Shown in pieces: positions 55,001-61,601 of a stretch of DNA of 64,000 bases. The notes under the pieces are model-generated. The model did no database searches and was not told the DNA's origin. It saw only the letters and a list, made by a program, of their open reading frames with translations. The first letter of the stretch is position 1. Each line of letters begins with the position of its first letter. This DNA is from Roseomonas sp. AR75. GTDB lineage: Bacteria; Pseudomonadota; Alphaproteobacteria; Acetobacterales; Acetobacteraceae. The stretch covers positions 558,001 to 622,000 of the forward strand of contig NZ_STGB01000005.1 in NCBI RefSeq assembly GCF_005222815.1. Reading direction: 5' to 3'. The position numbers and the translations under genes were made by a program.

Positions 55001-55330
55001 GCGGACACGCTGCATGGCGGCCCCGGCGCCGACCGCTTCCTCTGGACCAGCCCGGAGGAAGGCGGCGACGCGCTGATGGTGTTCCACCGCGCCGAGGATC
55101 TGCTGGTCTTCGCCGCTGCCGGCTTCGGTGGGCTCCCCGCCGGCGCGCTCGCCGCGGACCACTTCGCGCAGGACATGCCGGACGCCGCCATGCCGCAATT
55201 CGTCTATGCGCGCGCGACCGGCGTGCTCGCCTGGGACGCGGATGGCAGCGGCGAAGGCGCGGCGATCGTCATCGCCACGCTGTCCAACCGTCCGGCGCTC
55301 GGCGCGGAGGACGTGCTCATCCTCGGATAG
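49049..55330 (+). CDS. Giant RTX protein with cadherin-like, Ig-like and calcium-binding repeats
   Basis: The ATG at 49049 follows GGAGAGGG and encodes 2093 residues without a signal peptide. Order: beta-propeller-like repeats (about 1-415), two cadherin-like domains (about 419-613, ending DVNEAPTDIAL), an Ig/VCBS-like domain (614-710, VTLDVLANDIVV), a long beta-rich region I cannot assign (about 711-1495), a DUF11/CARDB-like domain (1499-1617, IRVANAGPDAAKGV), a VCBS-type domain (1629-1720, DDAVTGEEDTAIVGTVVAND), another cadherin-like domain (1720-1812) and about 17 RTX nonapeptides (1846-1997). The hydrophobic, Asp-poor last 90 residues fit a type I secretion signal. It is probably a secreted or surface-held adhesin-like protein stabilised by calcium. 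No T1SS genes are adjacent. Confidence 0.87.
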   Translation: MSILRDTGLIVEGWPIGLEGGGFAEVKLLRATGQNDRLAIDIYAADGTQLQNDLVVATAPTDRVFTEFGLVALKDGNVGMWYVRNNQDTNTDTLFYKPITRDGVFAEGTVVASASPTPNRNYTGVSADVLDNGEIVFAVNRYSDGSTAGTSNLLVFRVQIAPDGTRLVDPVSVEDTTGGWDGAAEVDALPGGGYVISSTFAELHGRFAVFEDVDGGILRLTSSFNIYDADGNLLSRATDTPYFIAMTEWSGFGPAAYDLLTFAGGSTTGLYDGTFTSNWIENAVIEDRESVFDPVLTDGAYGYAIYNAQGGRGATLPLLPYLFNAGADSHGGTVHRIDEEYGAFLAERRYFSSGGGNEITVQLFSTPTSASTAEYVVEVDPAMRYVTYLSVLPNGQVLVRGSDAGFQQFSQVFEIFGLVLEPSRLEENAAAGTEIGTLRAIGGLADKALGFTLGGADAAKFTLGTGNILYVAAGADLDHEADDTASIVVTVALIGGGTEEIALDIAILDVNEAPTDIALSRQAFLLDLTRADEFAVGQVLATLTTEDEDETNIPVYTLTANPENLFAIAGDKLVVPDAAKLGALTEPRSYTIGVKSTDEGGLEYTKLLKLDFVSDGKPVAVADRFNYDSETVVQPVTLDVLANDIVVVGEKDPSSLTITVAPDYGTAAVVGGKIIYTPGAQGFRDTVISYTFEDTTDQLSTTGTLRIARKTGVPDPFVVDGVEFQEVPDTAYSEATGTFTIGRKDGAAAMLQVVNGTIRAFEDRLEIIGGTTYARLGLGADPLLATKPLFAGDFTLMSDTGGGGVSDTLDPADDDYAFITTEVAVGTVRLEPDGIILSGEFTLPDQFGAITFPALGLNGIRISDAGVGFAGGRIVLPDAKALKLPFSDLTLTTKGVGITSLSAERALKFEGTLTIEDGFFNEFLKPHLTPEIDARDRRGFTALTLDLGNANAPNGNFLQLREDPVQGLVFTGSGAIAFPEIKLGGGFGIKDLTASLAILDDSVSIGGGLKVALPFGRLGGTLTDPAYIGGSIKVIVEPELALDEIALSSEVRIPIPQVPGLALRLLEMSAKGLASGPPANPSQSPFVLEGKIGFDYGGEYTFTPINDWLGFEKGKPVVGSLLNLELTGTAQVSRVTGAFQLDGSAKFFMLTPDFFTATLSNVPGKPLVNFYSGAIEAQGSFNFGSLLSGTGKLKADLIPGGSGDPSDPTGSANNSFIAASGTGIVKLPSASSLGPLSGATGDAQFFAIVSFDGDSRNDYVAVTTAVTIGRGRTQLGGFQVSLDGEMELFTGGRALPAVGSWQVEDGLDYITMTAQWENEQADPVAVIVTYKAVVGGPVLATYTEAEFAANGIEIVAGLTNGFAKTVAVFSPIAGVWDIAVADETGLGAIAYDGQTAANPLQVEWLEVTRRDDPVPELFLRATVDGADDGAAFDVFADSDMADYDGLLVAGGLTAAQLAAGVTWGLADAPPGDLFLYILVREPDNDLRVTPYRSEAVQGADVADLSVAFLRDPAAAADATEVAHSIRVANAGPDAAKGVVVTVLLPTAQYEIVSLPAGLAAPTLTGTSLSFTLASLAAQGGFEIVLKTFGTEGGAAGDPVSVAVESLASDPDLTDNLALGAATTLPLFAQDDAVTGEEDTAIVGTVVANDLQVSGRAFTVALAAAPLHGTLTLDPDGGFAYRPDADFAGSDSFGYVLSDGLGASAAATVAITVTPVNDAPTALLLSAASVAEDAAAGAIIGTLSATDPDAGERFAFSLIDDAGGRFAILGDALVLAAPLDFEAAPQHAITLRVTDAGGLFLDRTLAIAVEDVPGQRSVGSARADLMLPGSGPAGRNRPTEEADRVLGRGGDDTIRAGGGDDIVLGGTGADDLSGDAGDDSLAGGTEADTMAGGAGDDALFGEAGDDSLSGDAGEDSLIGGDGADSLAGGAEADALRGGDGNDALDGGAADDLLAGEAGADTLRGDAGADLLRGGEGDDLLAGGEGADTLHGGPGADRFLWTSPEEGGDALMVFHRAEDLLVFAAAGFGGLPAGALAADHFAQDMPDAAMPQFVYARATGVLAWDADGSGEGAAIVIATLSNRPALGAEDVLILG
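54584..55039 (+). repeat. 27-bp tandem repeats coding for RTX nonapeptides
   Basis: About 17 consecutive 27-bp units encode GGxGxDxLx nonapeptides, e.g. GGTGADDLS, GDAGDDSLA, GEAGDDSLS. Units with GGT/GDA/GEA openings alternate, suggesting growth by duplication of pairs or triplets. Confidence 0.9.
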
Positions 55331-55416
55331 CCGGGCCGCTCGCGCGGCGCCGCCATCGCGCCTATCCTGCCCGCCGAGGCGCGCAACCGTCGCGCCCGGG
55401 GGGAAGGAATCGCCGC

Positions 55417-56517
55417 ATGCGTCTCGGCCTGTTCATGATGCCGCTGCATCCGCCCGAGCGGCCCATGCATGCCATGCTGGCCGAGGACACCGAGAAGTCG
55501 CTGCTGGCCGACCGGCTGGGCTTCGAGGAACTCTGGGTGGGCGAGCATTTCTCGGCGTCGTCGGAGCCCATTGCTTCGCCGCTGATGTTCATGGCGGGTC
55601 TCGCGCCGCGCACCAGGCTCACCTTCGCCACCGGCGTCATCAACCTGCCGAACCACCACCCCGCGAAGGTCGCGGCGGAGGTCGCGCAGTTCGACCACAT
55701 GACGCAGGGGCGCTTCATCCTGGGCATCGGTCCGGGCGGCCTGCCCTCGGATTTCGAGCTGTTCGGCAACACCGAACCCATGCAGCGCGGCCGGCGCATG
55801 CTGGAATCCATGGACATGATCCAGGCGATCTGGGAAGCCGAGCCGCCCTATGACATCGCCGGCCCCACCTGGTCCGCGCGCATCACCCAGGCGGTGATCC
55901 CGGAATTCGGCGTCGGCACCATGCCGAAGCCCTGGCAGCGCCCGCACCCGCCCATCGCCATCACCGCGCGCAGCGCCGACAGCTTCGGCGTGAAGACCGC
56001 GGTGGAGCGCGGCTGGGGCGTGGTCTCCGCCAATTTCGTCGCGGAGCGCATCGTGGAGGGGCATGGCCGCACGCTGCAGGCCGCCTTCGCCGCACAGGGC
56101 CGCAGGCCCGGCACGGATTGGCGCCTGGCGCGGAACTTCTGCATCGCGGCGACGGAGGCCGAGGCGCGCGACCGCATGTTCCACCCGGACTCCGCCAACC
56201 GCTACTACTTCCACTACCTCTCCTCGCTGGCGCGCCGCGCCGGACAGCTCGGCACGCTGAAGCCGCGCGAGGACACGCCGGACGAGGCGGTGACGCTGGA
56301 GGCGATCATCGAGGATTGCGTCATCGCCGGCACGGCGCGCGGCGTGCTCGATCGCCTCGTCGCGCTGCGCGACCGCGTCGGCCCCTTCGACCACCTGCTG
56401 ATGGCCGGCCTTGACTGGAGCGGCCCCAACGCCGCCTGGGAGCAGGAGACGATGCGGAGCCTGGCGGAGGCGGTGATGCCCCGCTTCCGCCAGCATGTGG
56501 CGGCGGGGCGCGCCTAG
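55417..56517 (+). CDS. LLM class flavin-dependent oxidoreductase
   Basis: The 366-residue protein is a bacterial luciferase-like monooxygenase: MRLGLFMMPLHPPE, FEELWVGEHFSAS, TRLTFATGVINLPNHHPAKVAAEVAQFDHM and GRFILGIGPGGLPSDFELFG. It would use reduced FMN and oxygen on a small organic substrate. GGGGGAAGGA lies a little upstream of the ATG. It is a single gene between the RTX gene and the converging metal ATPase. Confidence 0.92.
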   Translation: MRLGLFMMPLHPPERPMHAMLAEDTEKSLLADRLGFEELWVGEHFSASSEPIASPLMFMAGLAPRTRLTFATGVINLPNHHPAKVAAEVAQFDHMTQGRFILGIGPGGLPSDFELFGNTEPMQRGRRMLESMDMIQAIWEAEPPYDIAGPTWSARITQAVIPEFGVGTMPKPWQRPHPPIAITARSADSFGVKTAVERGWGVVSANFVAERIVEGHGRTLQAAFAAQGRRPGTDWRLARNFCIAATEAEARDRMFHPDSANRYYFHYLSSLARRAGQLGTLKPREDTPDEAVTLEAIIEDCVIAGTARGVLDRLVALRDRVGPFDHLLMAGLDWSGPNAAWEQETMRSLAEAVMPRFRQHVAAGRA

Positions 56518-56532
56518 GCCAGCCCGCCCGCG

Positions 56533-58806
56533 CTACGCTGCCTCCGCTCCCATCCCCGCCAGCATCTCCTCCTCCGCCGCCAGGTGCAGGCGCAGCAGCG
56601 CCTCCAGCGCGAACAGGGTGCGACGCAGTTCCGGCGCGGCGCCGGGCCAGTCGGTTTCCGCCAGCACCAGCAGCCGGGCGACGCGCTCCGCCAGCCCCTC
56701 CATCTCCGCATGCATGCGCACCAGCGGCGCCATCGGGTCCACGCCGCCCAGCCGCGCCGCGGCGGCGGGATAGAGCGCGCGCTCCTCCTCCTGCTGATGC
56801 GGCAGAAGCTCCGCGCGCAGCCGGCGTTCCACCGCTTCCAGCGCAGGCCGCGCCGCCGGCGTCGGCCCGATCGCCTCGGCGCCCGCGCGCAACTCCTCGG
56901 CAAGACGGCGCAGCCCGGCATGCTCGGCGTGGCGCTCGGCAAGCCCCGCCTCGGCAGGCAGCGCGGCGGGCACCGCCTCGTCGGCGCCGGGGCGCAGCGC
57001 GGTCAGCGCGAAGAGAATGGCGAAGACGTCGATCCCCTCCTGCACCAGCGCGCCGGCCAGCGGCGGCAGATGGCCTGCTGCGGCGAAGCCCATCGCCACG
57101 CCCGACAGGCCCATGCCGAGCGCGATCGCGCGAAAGGCCACGCGCCGCGCGCGGCGGGCGATGGCGATCGCTTCCGGCACGCGGTCCACGCGGTCCACCA
57201 GCAGCACCACGTCGCCCGCCTCGGCCGCCGCCGCGGTGCCATGCGCGCCCATCGCGATGCCGACATCGGCCGCTGCCAGCGCCGGCGCGTCGTTCACGCC
57301 GTCGCCGACCATCGCGGTCGGCGCGGCTTCCGATTCGGCTCGCACCGCCGCGATCTTGTCGGCCGGCGCCTGCTCCGCCAGCACCGCATCCAGCCGCAGC
57401 GCGCGCGCGATCGGGGAGGCGGCGGCGGCGCGGTCGCCGGTGACCAGCACCAGCCGCGCCACGCCAAGCGCACGCAGCCGGCGAACGGCCCGCGGCGCCT
57501 CCTGCCGCAGCCCGTCGGCCATCACGAAGGCCGCCGCCGGCCTGCCCTCCACCGCGAGCCAGGCCACCGAACCCGCCGCGGCCGCCACCTGCGCCGCCAC
57601 GCCGAAGCCGTTCTCGGGCTCGATGCCGGCGGACCGCAGGAACCCCTCGGCGCCGAGCAGCAACGCCTTGCCCTCGACGGTGCCGGTCACGCCGCCGCCC
57701 GCCACCTCCGCGACGCTGTCGGGCGCCGGTAGCGCGATGCCGCGCGCCTGCGCCGCGGCGACCAGCGCGGCCGAGACCGGATGCGTCGAGCCCTGCGCCA
57801 GCGTTGCCGCCAGGCGCAGCGCCGCGTCGCGGCCCAGCGCGGGATCGGCATCCACCGCCGCCAGGCGCGGCCTTCCCGGCGTCAACGTGCCGGTCTTGTC
57901 GAACAGCACCGTGCGGATGCGCGCCAGCCGTTCCAGCGCGCCGCCGCCCTTCACCACGATGCCGCGCCGCGCCGCGCGGCCGATCCCCGCCACCAGCGCC
58001 ACCGGCGCGGCAAGGATCAGCGGGCAGGGCGTCGCCACCACCAGCACCGCCAGCGCCCGCACCGGGTCGCCCGTGACGATCCAGGCGCCGCCCGCCAGCA
58101 GCGCGGTGAAGGCGATGAAGCCGACTGCCCAGCGATCCGCCAGCCGCGCCATCGGCGCGCGTTCCGCCGCCGCCTGCTCCGCAAGGCGGACGATGGCGGC
58201 ATAGGTGCTGGCCCCGGCCGCGCTGCGCGCGCGCAGCCGGAAGGCGGCACCCTGGTTCACCCCGCCGCTGCGCAGCGCGTCGCCGCGCGCGAAGGCGACG
58301 GGCAGCGCCTCGCCGGTCAGGGCGCTCTCGTCCAGCAGCGCGGCGTCCTCCTCCAGCACGCCATCGGCCGGCACGGTCTCGCCGGGGCGCACCAGCAGCA
58401 GGTCGCCGGGGCGGATCGCCTCCACGCCGATCTCGGCCACCGCCTCGCCTTCCAGCCGCGCAGCGCGCCGCGGCGCGCGGGCCATGAGCGCGGTGAGGGA
58501 GGCCGTGGCCCGCGCCTCGGCCCAGGCCTCCAGTGCCTCGCCGCCCGCCACCATCAGGCCGATCACCGCGGCGGCCGCGGCCTCGCCCAGGGCCACGGCG
58601 CCCAGGATCGCGGCCAGCGCCACCACATCCACCCCGATCCGCCCGCCGAGCAGCGTCCGCGCCATGCCGATCCCGACATGCAGCGCCACTGGAAGCGCCG
58701 CTGCCGACCAGGCCCAGGCGGCCGCGCGCGGCAGGCCCGCCAGGTGGCAGGCGAGGCCCAGGAGGAGGCCCAGGCAGACCCAGATCAGCAGCAGGTAGCG
58801 GCGCAT
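56533..58806 (-). CDS. P1B-5 type metal ATPase with C-terminal hemerythrin domain
   Basis: The 757-residue protein is a heavy-metal P-type ATPase without an N-terminal metal-binding domain. The actuator loop has TGEALP near 163, the membrane metal site is TPC (259-261) instead of the usual CPC, phosphorylation motif DKTGT 303-307, HP 342-343 and hinge GDGVNDAP 501-508. The C-terminal 130 residues hold His626, His629, His670, Glu674, His699, Glu703, His741 and Glu745, the HHE/hemerythrin diiron pattern. TPC plus hemerythrin is the hallmark of the P1B-5 group, represented by the Ni/Fe exporter Nia of Sinorhizobium. It probably exports nickel or iron with oxygen or redox sensing in the tail. A GTG at 58815 is an alternative start. 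Confidence 0.9.
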   Translation of the reverse strand: MRRYLLLIWVCLGLLLGLACHLAGLPRAAAWAWSAAALPVALHVGIGMARTLLGGRIGVDVVALAAILGAVALGEAAAAAVIGLMVAGGEALEAWAEARATASLTALMARAPRRAARLEGEAVAEIGVEAIRPGDLLLVRPGETVPADGVLEEDAALLDESALTGEALPVAFARGDALRSGGVNQGAAFRLRARSAAGASTYAAIVRLAEQAAAERAPMARLADRWAVGFIAFTALLAGGAWIVTGDPVRALAVLVVATPCPLILAAPVALVAGIGRAARRGIVVKGGGALERLARIRTVLFDKTGTLTPGRPRLAAVDADPALGRDAALRLAATLAQGSTHPVSAALVAAAQARGIALPAPDSVAEVAGGGVTGTVEGKALLLGAEGFLRSAGIEPENGFGVAAQVAAAAGSVAWLAVEGRPAAAFVMADGLRQEAPRAVRRLRALGVARLVLVTGDRAAAASPIARALRLDAVLAEQAPADKIAAVRAESEAAPTAMVGDGVNDAPALAAADVGIAMGAHGTAAAAEAGDVVLLVDRVDRVPEAIAIARRARRVAFRAIALGMGLSGVAMGFAAAGHLPPLAGALVQEGIDVFAILFALTALRPGADEAVPAALPAEAGLAERHAEHAGLRRLAEELRAGAEAIGPTPAARPALEAVERRLRAELLPHQQEEERALYPAAAARLGGVDPMAPLVRMHAEMEGLAERVARLLVLAETDWPGAAPELRRTLFALEALLRLHLAAEEEMLAGMGAEAA

Positions 58807-59132
58807 CGCCCCCACACTGCCCCGCCCCGTGCCCGCGCGGAACGGACATGGATCAACCCGGGCAGGTTGTTTTTCCCTGGCCTTTCCGCCCCGGAGGCCC
58901 TAGATACCCGCCGCGGCCGGCCTCCAACGGGGTCAGGCCCGCGCTGCGATGGCAGCGGATTGCACGAGATTGCCGCCAGGCCTCAGGGACGATGGCGGCG
59001 TTTCCGGCCACATGGGCGGTTCAATCCGGTACTCCGGAGCCCCCTTCCATGCCGCCCGAGACGCCGCTGCCACACCGGGCCGCCGCATCAGCGGTCGGGC
59101 ACACCCTCGAAAGATCCCTGTCGTCGTTTCCT
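58807..59132. other. Divergent intergenic region upstream of pnp
   Basis: Some 400 bases separate the metal ATPase from pnp. I see no convincing gene: open frames here have no family features. rpsO, which often precedes pnp, is absent. A T-rich GTTGTTTTTCC stretch near 58870 is the only AT-rich part. Confidence 0.5.
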
Positions 59133-59164
59133 GGCCGTGCGCGCGCCCTGTCGCGCGTGCGGCC
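59133..59164 (+). promoter_or_regulatory. Leader hairpin of pnp, possible autoregulatory element
   Basis: GGCCGTGCGCGCG and CGCGCGTGCGGCC pair over 13 bp (two G-U wobbles) around a CCCTGT loop, 46 bases before the pnp start. In enterobacteria PNPase represses itself through an RNase III-cut hairpin in its leader; this stem could serve the same role. Inference from position and structure. Confidence 0.45.
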
Positions 59165-59210
59165 GCATGTCATGGCCGCGGCAAGGATGCCGGGCCGAGA
59201 AGGACGACGC

Positions 59211-61478
59211 ATGTTCGACAAGTATTTCCGCAAGGAGATCGCCTGGGGCGGCCAGCTTCTGGTGCTGGAGACCGGCAAGGTGGCCCGCCAGGCGGATGGC
59301 GCGGTGATGGCGCGCCTCGGCGACACCATCGTGCTCTGCACGGCGGTGGGCAACCGCGGCGTGAAGCCCGGCCAGGACTTCTTCCCGCTGACCGTGAACT
59401 ACCAGGAGAAGGCCTTCGCCGCGGGCAAGATCCCTGGCGGCTTCTTCAAGCGCGAGGGCCGGCCCTCCGAATCCGAGACGCTGATCTCCCGCCTGATCGA
59501 CCGGCCGATTCGCCCGCTGTTCCCGGACGGCTTCCGCAACGAGGTGCAGGTGATCGCGACGGTGCTGTCGCATGACCTGGAGAACGACCCCGACATCGTC
59601 GCGCTGGTCGGCTGCTCGGCGGCGCTGACGCTCTCCGGCATCCCGTTCTTCGGGCCGATCGGTGCGGCGCGCGTGGGCTATGTGGACGGGCAGTACGTGC
59701 TGAACCCGACGCTGGCGCAGCGCAAGCAGAGCCAGCTCGACCTCGTCGTCGCCGGCACCGCCGAGGGCGTGCTGATGGTGGAATCCGAGGCGCAGGAGCT
59801 CTCCGAGGAGGTGATGCTCGGCGCGCTGGAATTCGGCCACAAGAGCTTCCAGTCCGTCATCCAGGGCATCATCGAGCTGGCCGAGGTCGCCGCCAAGGAA
59901 CCCTGGGCGCTGCCCGAGGAGAACGAGGCGGAGAAGACGCTGAAGGCCCGCATCGCGGAGATCGGCCGCGCGCCGATGGCCGAGGCCTACAAGATCATCC
60001 CGAAGCTCGAGCGGCAGAACGCCGTTGGCGCGGTGAAGAAGCAGGTGGTCGCGCAGCTCGAGGCCGAGGGCCTGGATGCGGGCGCCGCCAAGGGCCTGCT
60101 GAAGGAGCTGGAGGCGGACGTCGTCCGCAACAACATCCTCGACACCGGCCTGCGCATCGACGGCCGCGACACCAAGACCGTGCGGCCGATCACCTCCGAG
60201 GTCGGCGTGCTGCCGCGCGCGCATGGCTCGGCGCTGTTCACCCGCGGCGAGACGCAGGCCTTCTGCGTGGCCACCCTCGGCACCGGCCAGGACGAGCAGA
60301 TCATCGACGCGCTCACGGGCGAGTACCGCGAGCACTTCATGCTGCACTACAACTTCCCGCCCTTCTCCGTGAACGAGACGGGCCGCATGGGCAGCCCCGG
60401 CCGGCGCGAGATCGGCCACGGCAAGCTCGCCTGGCGCGCCATCCGGCCCGTGCTGCCGGAGAAGGACAAGTTCCCCTACACGCTGCGCGTGGTCAGCGAG
60501 ATCACCGAGAGCAACGGCTCCTCCTCCATGGCCACCGTCTGCGGCACCTCGCTGGCGCTGATGGATGCCGGCGCGCCGCTGAAGCGGCCCGTGGCGGGCA
60601 TCGCGATGGGCCTGATCAAGGAGGACAAGGGCTTCGCCGTGCTGTCCGACATCCTCGGCGACGAGGACCATCTCGGCGACATGGACTTCAAGGTGGCCGG
60701 CACCGAGGGCGGCGTGACTTCGCTGCAGATGGACATCAAGATCACCTCCATCACCTTCGAGATCATGAAGATCGCCCTCGGCCAGGCGCGCGACGGCCGC
60801 CTGCACATCCTGGGCGAGATGGCGAAGGGGATTTCCGGCGCCCGCGGCGACGTGGCCGCGACCGCGCCGCGGATCACCGTGATCAGCATCAACAAGGACA
60901 AGATCCGCGACGTCATCGGCTCCGGCGGCAAGGTGATCCGTGAGATCACCGAGCAGACCGGCACGAAGATCGACATCGACGACGACGGCACGATCAAGGT
61001 GGCCGCGACCAGCACGGAAGCCGCGCAGAAGGCGATCGACTGGATCCAGGGGATCACGGCGGAAGCCGAGATCGGCAAGATCTACAACGGCAAGGTCGTG
61101 AAGACCGCCGAGTTCGGCGCCTTCGTGAACTTCCTCGGCGCCAAGGACGGCCTCGTTCACATCAGCGAGCTCGCGAATGAGCGCGTGCAGAAGACCACCG
61201 ATGTCGTGAAGGACGGCGACGCGGTGAAGGTGAAGGTCATCGGCTTCGACGACCGCGGCAAGGTGAAGCTGTCCATGCGCGTGGTGGACCAGCAGACCGG
61301 CGCCGACATCACGGAACAGGTCGGCGCGCGCCGTCCCCGCCCCGAGGGCGAGGGCGGCGAGGGCGGCGACCGCCCGCGGCGCGACCGCGGCGATCGTGGC
61401 GGGTTCCGCGATCGCGGCCCGCGCCGTGACCGCGAAGGCGGCAGCGGGGGCGGTGACGGCCGCGACGCGGCCGAATAA
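59211..61478 (+). CDS. pnp: Polyribonucleotide nucleotidyltransferase (PNPase)
   Basis: AAGGA precedes the ATG at 59211 and the product is 755 residues. Two RNase PH domains are recognisable (GKVARQADGAVMARLGDTIVL, FKREGRPSESETLISRLIDRPIRPLFPDGF; then GVLPRAHGSALFTRGETQ, GRREIGHGKLAWRA, MDFKVAGTEGGVTSLQMDIK). A KH domain starts near 558 (RDVIGSGGKVIREITEQTG) and an S1 domain near 621 (GKIYNGKVVKTAEFGAFVNF). The tail from about 703 is Arg/Gly/Asp-rich, longer than in E. coli, and may bind RNA or RNase partners. It degrades RNA 3' to 5' with phosphate. The longer open frame upstream is not conserved. Confidence 0.97.
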   Translation: MFDKYFRKEIAWGGQLLVLETGKVARQADGAVMARLGDTIVLCTAVGNRGVKPGQDFFPLTVNYQEKAFAAGKIPGGFFKREGRPSESETLISRLIDRPIRPLFPDGFRNEVQVIATVLSHDLENDPDIVALVGCSAALTLSGIPFFGPIGAARVGYVDGQYVLNPTLAQRKQSQLDLVVAGTAEGVLMVESEAQELSEEVMLGALEFGHKSFQSVIQGIIELAEVAAKEPWALPEENEAEKTLKARIAEIGRAPMAEAYKIIPKLERQNAVGAVKKQVVAQLEAEGLDAGAAKGLLKELEADVVRNNILDTGLRIDGRDTKTVRPITSEVGVLPRAHGSALFTRGETQAFCVATLGTGQDEQIIDALTGEYREHFMLHYNFPPFSVNETGRMGSPGRREIGHGKLAWRAIRPVLPEKDKFPYTLRVVSEITESNGSSSMATVCGTSLALMDAGAPLKRPVAGIAMGLIKEDKGFAVLSDILGDEDHLGDMDFKVAGTEGGVTSLQMDIKITSITFEIMKIALGQARDGRLHILGEMAKGISGARGDVAATAPRITVISINKDKIRDVIGSGGKVIREITEQTGTKIDIDDDGTIKVAATSTEAAQKAIDWIQGITAEAEIGKIYNGKVVKTAEFGAFVNFLGAKDGLVHISELANERVQKTTDVVKDGDAVKVKVIGFDDRGKVKLSMRVVDQQTGADITEQVGARRPRPEGEGGEGGDRPRRDRGDRGGFRDRGPRRDREGGSGGGDGRDAAE

Positions 61479-61495
61479 CGCGTTGAAATCGGCCT

Positions 61496-61524
61496 GGCCG
61501 GGGCCTCCCCAAGGGGCTCCGGCC
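61496..61524 (+). terminator. Possible terminator after pnp
   Basis: GGCCGG/CCGGCC with an inner CCCC-AA-GGGG forms an interrupted hairpin 18 bases after the pnp stop. No T-run follows, so factor-independent termination is doubtful. A second small stem, CCACGGG/CCCGTGG, lies at about 61550-61567. Confidence 0.35.
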
Positions 61525-61601
61525 GCGCCATATAACCGTCTTGTCTGCCACGGGGAGAAGCCCGTGGTTCATGTCTGCACAGTCACCGGAGCGAGACAGC
61601 C

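Noticed and set aside
54584..55039. Regular 27-bp repeats that could suggest a CRISPR array
   Set aside because: Units are contiguous, in frame and encode RTX nonapeptides; there are no spacers.
48710..55198. A 2162-codon open frame on the minus strand, antisense to the giant RTX gene
   Set aside because: Its translation is V/A/G/R/D/H-rich with no family features, as expected when a high-GC gene is read in the mirror frame. The plus strand has a good ribosome-binding site and clear domains.
58807..59210. Possible rpsO or small RNA gene upstream of pnp
   Set aside because: No frame encodes S15-like sequence, and apart from the leader hairpin no promoter-terminator pair for a separate RNA is visible.
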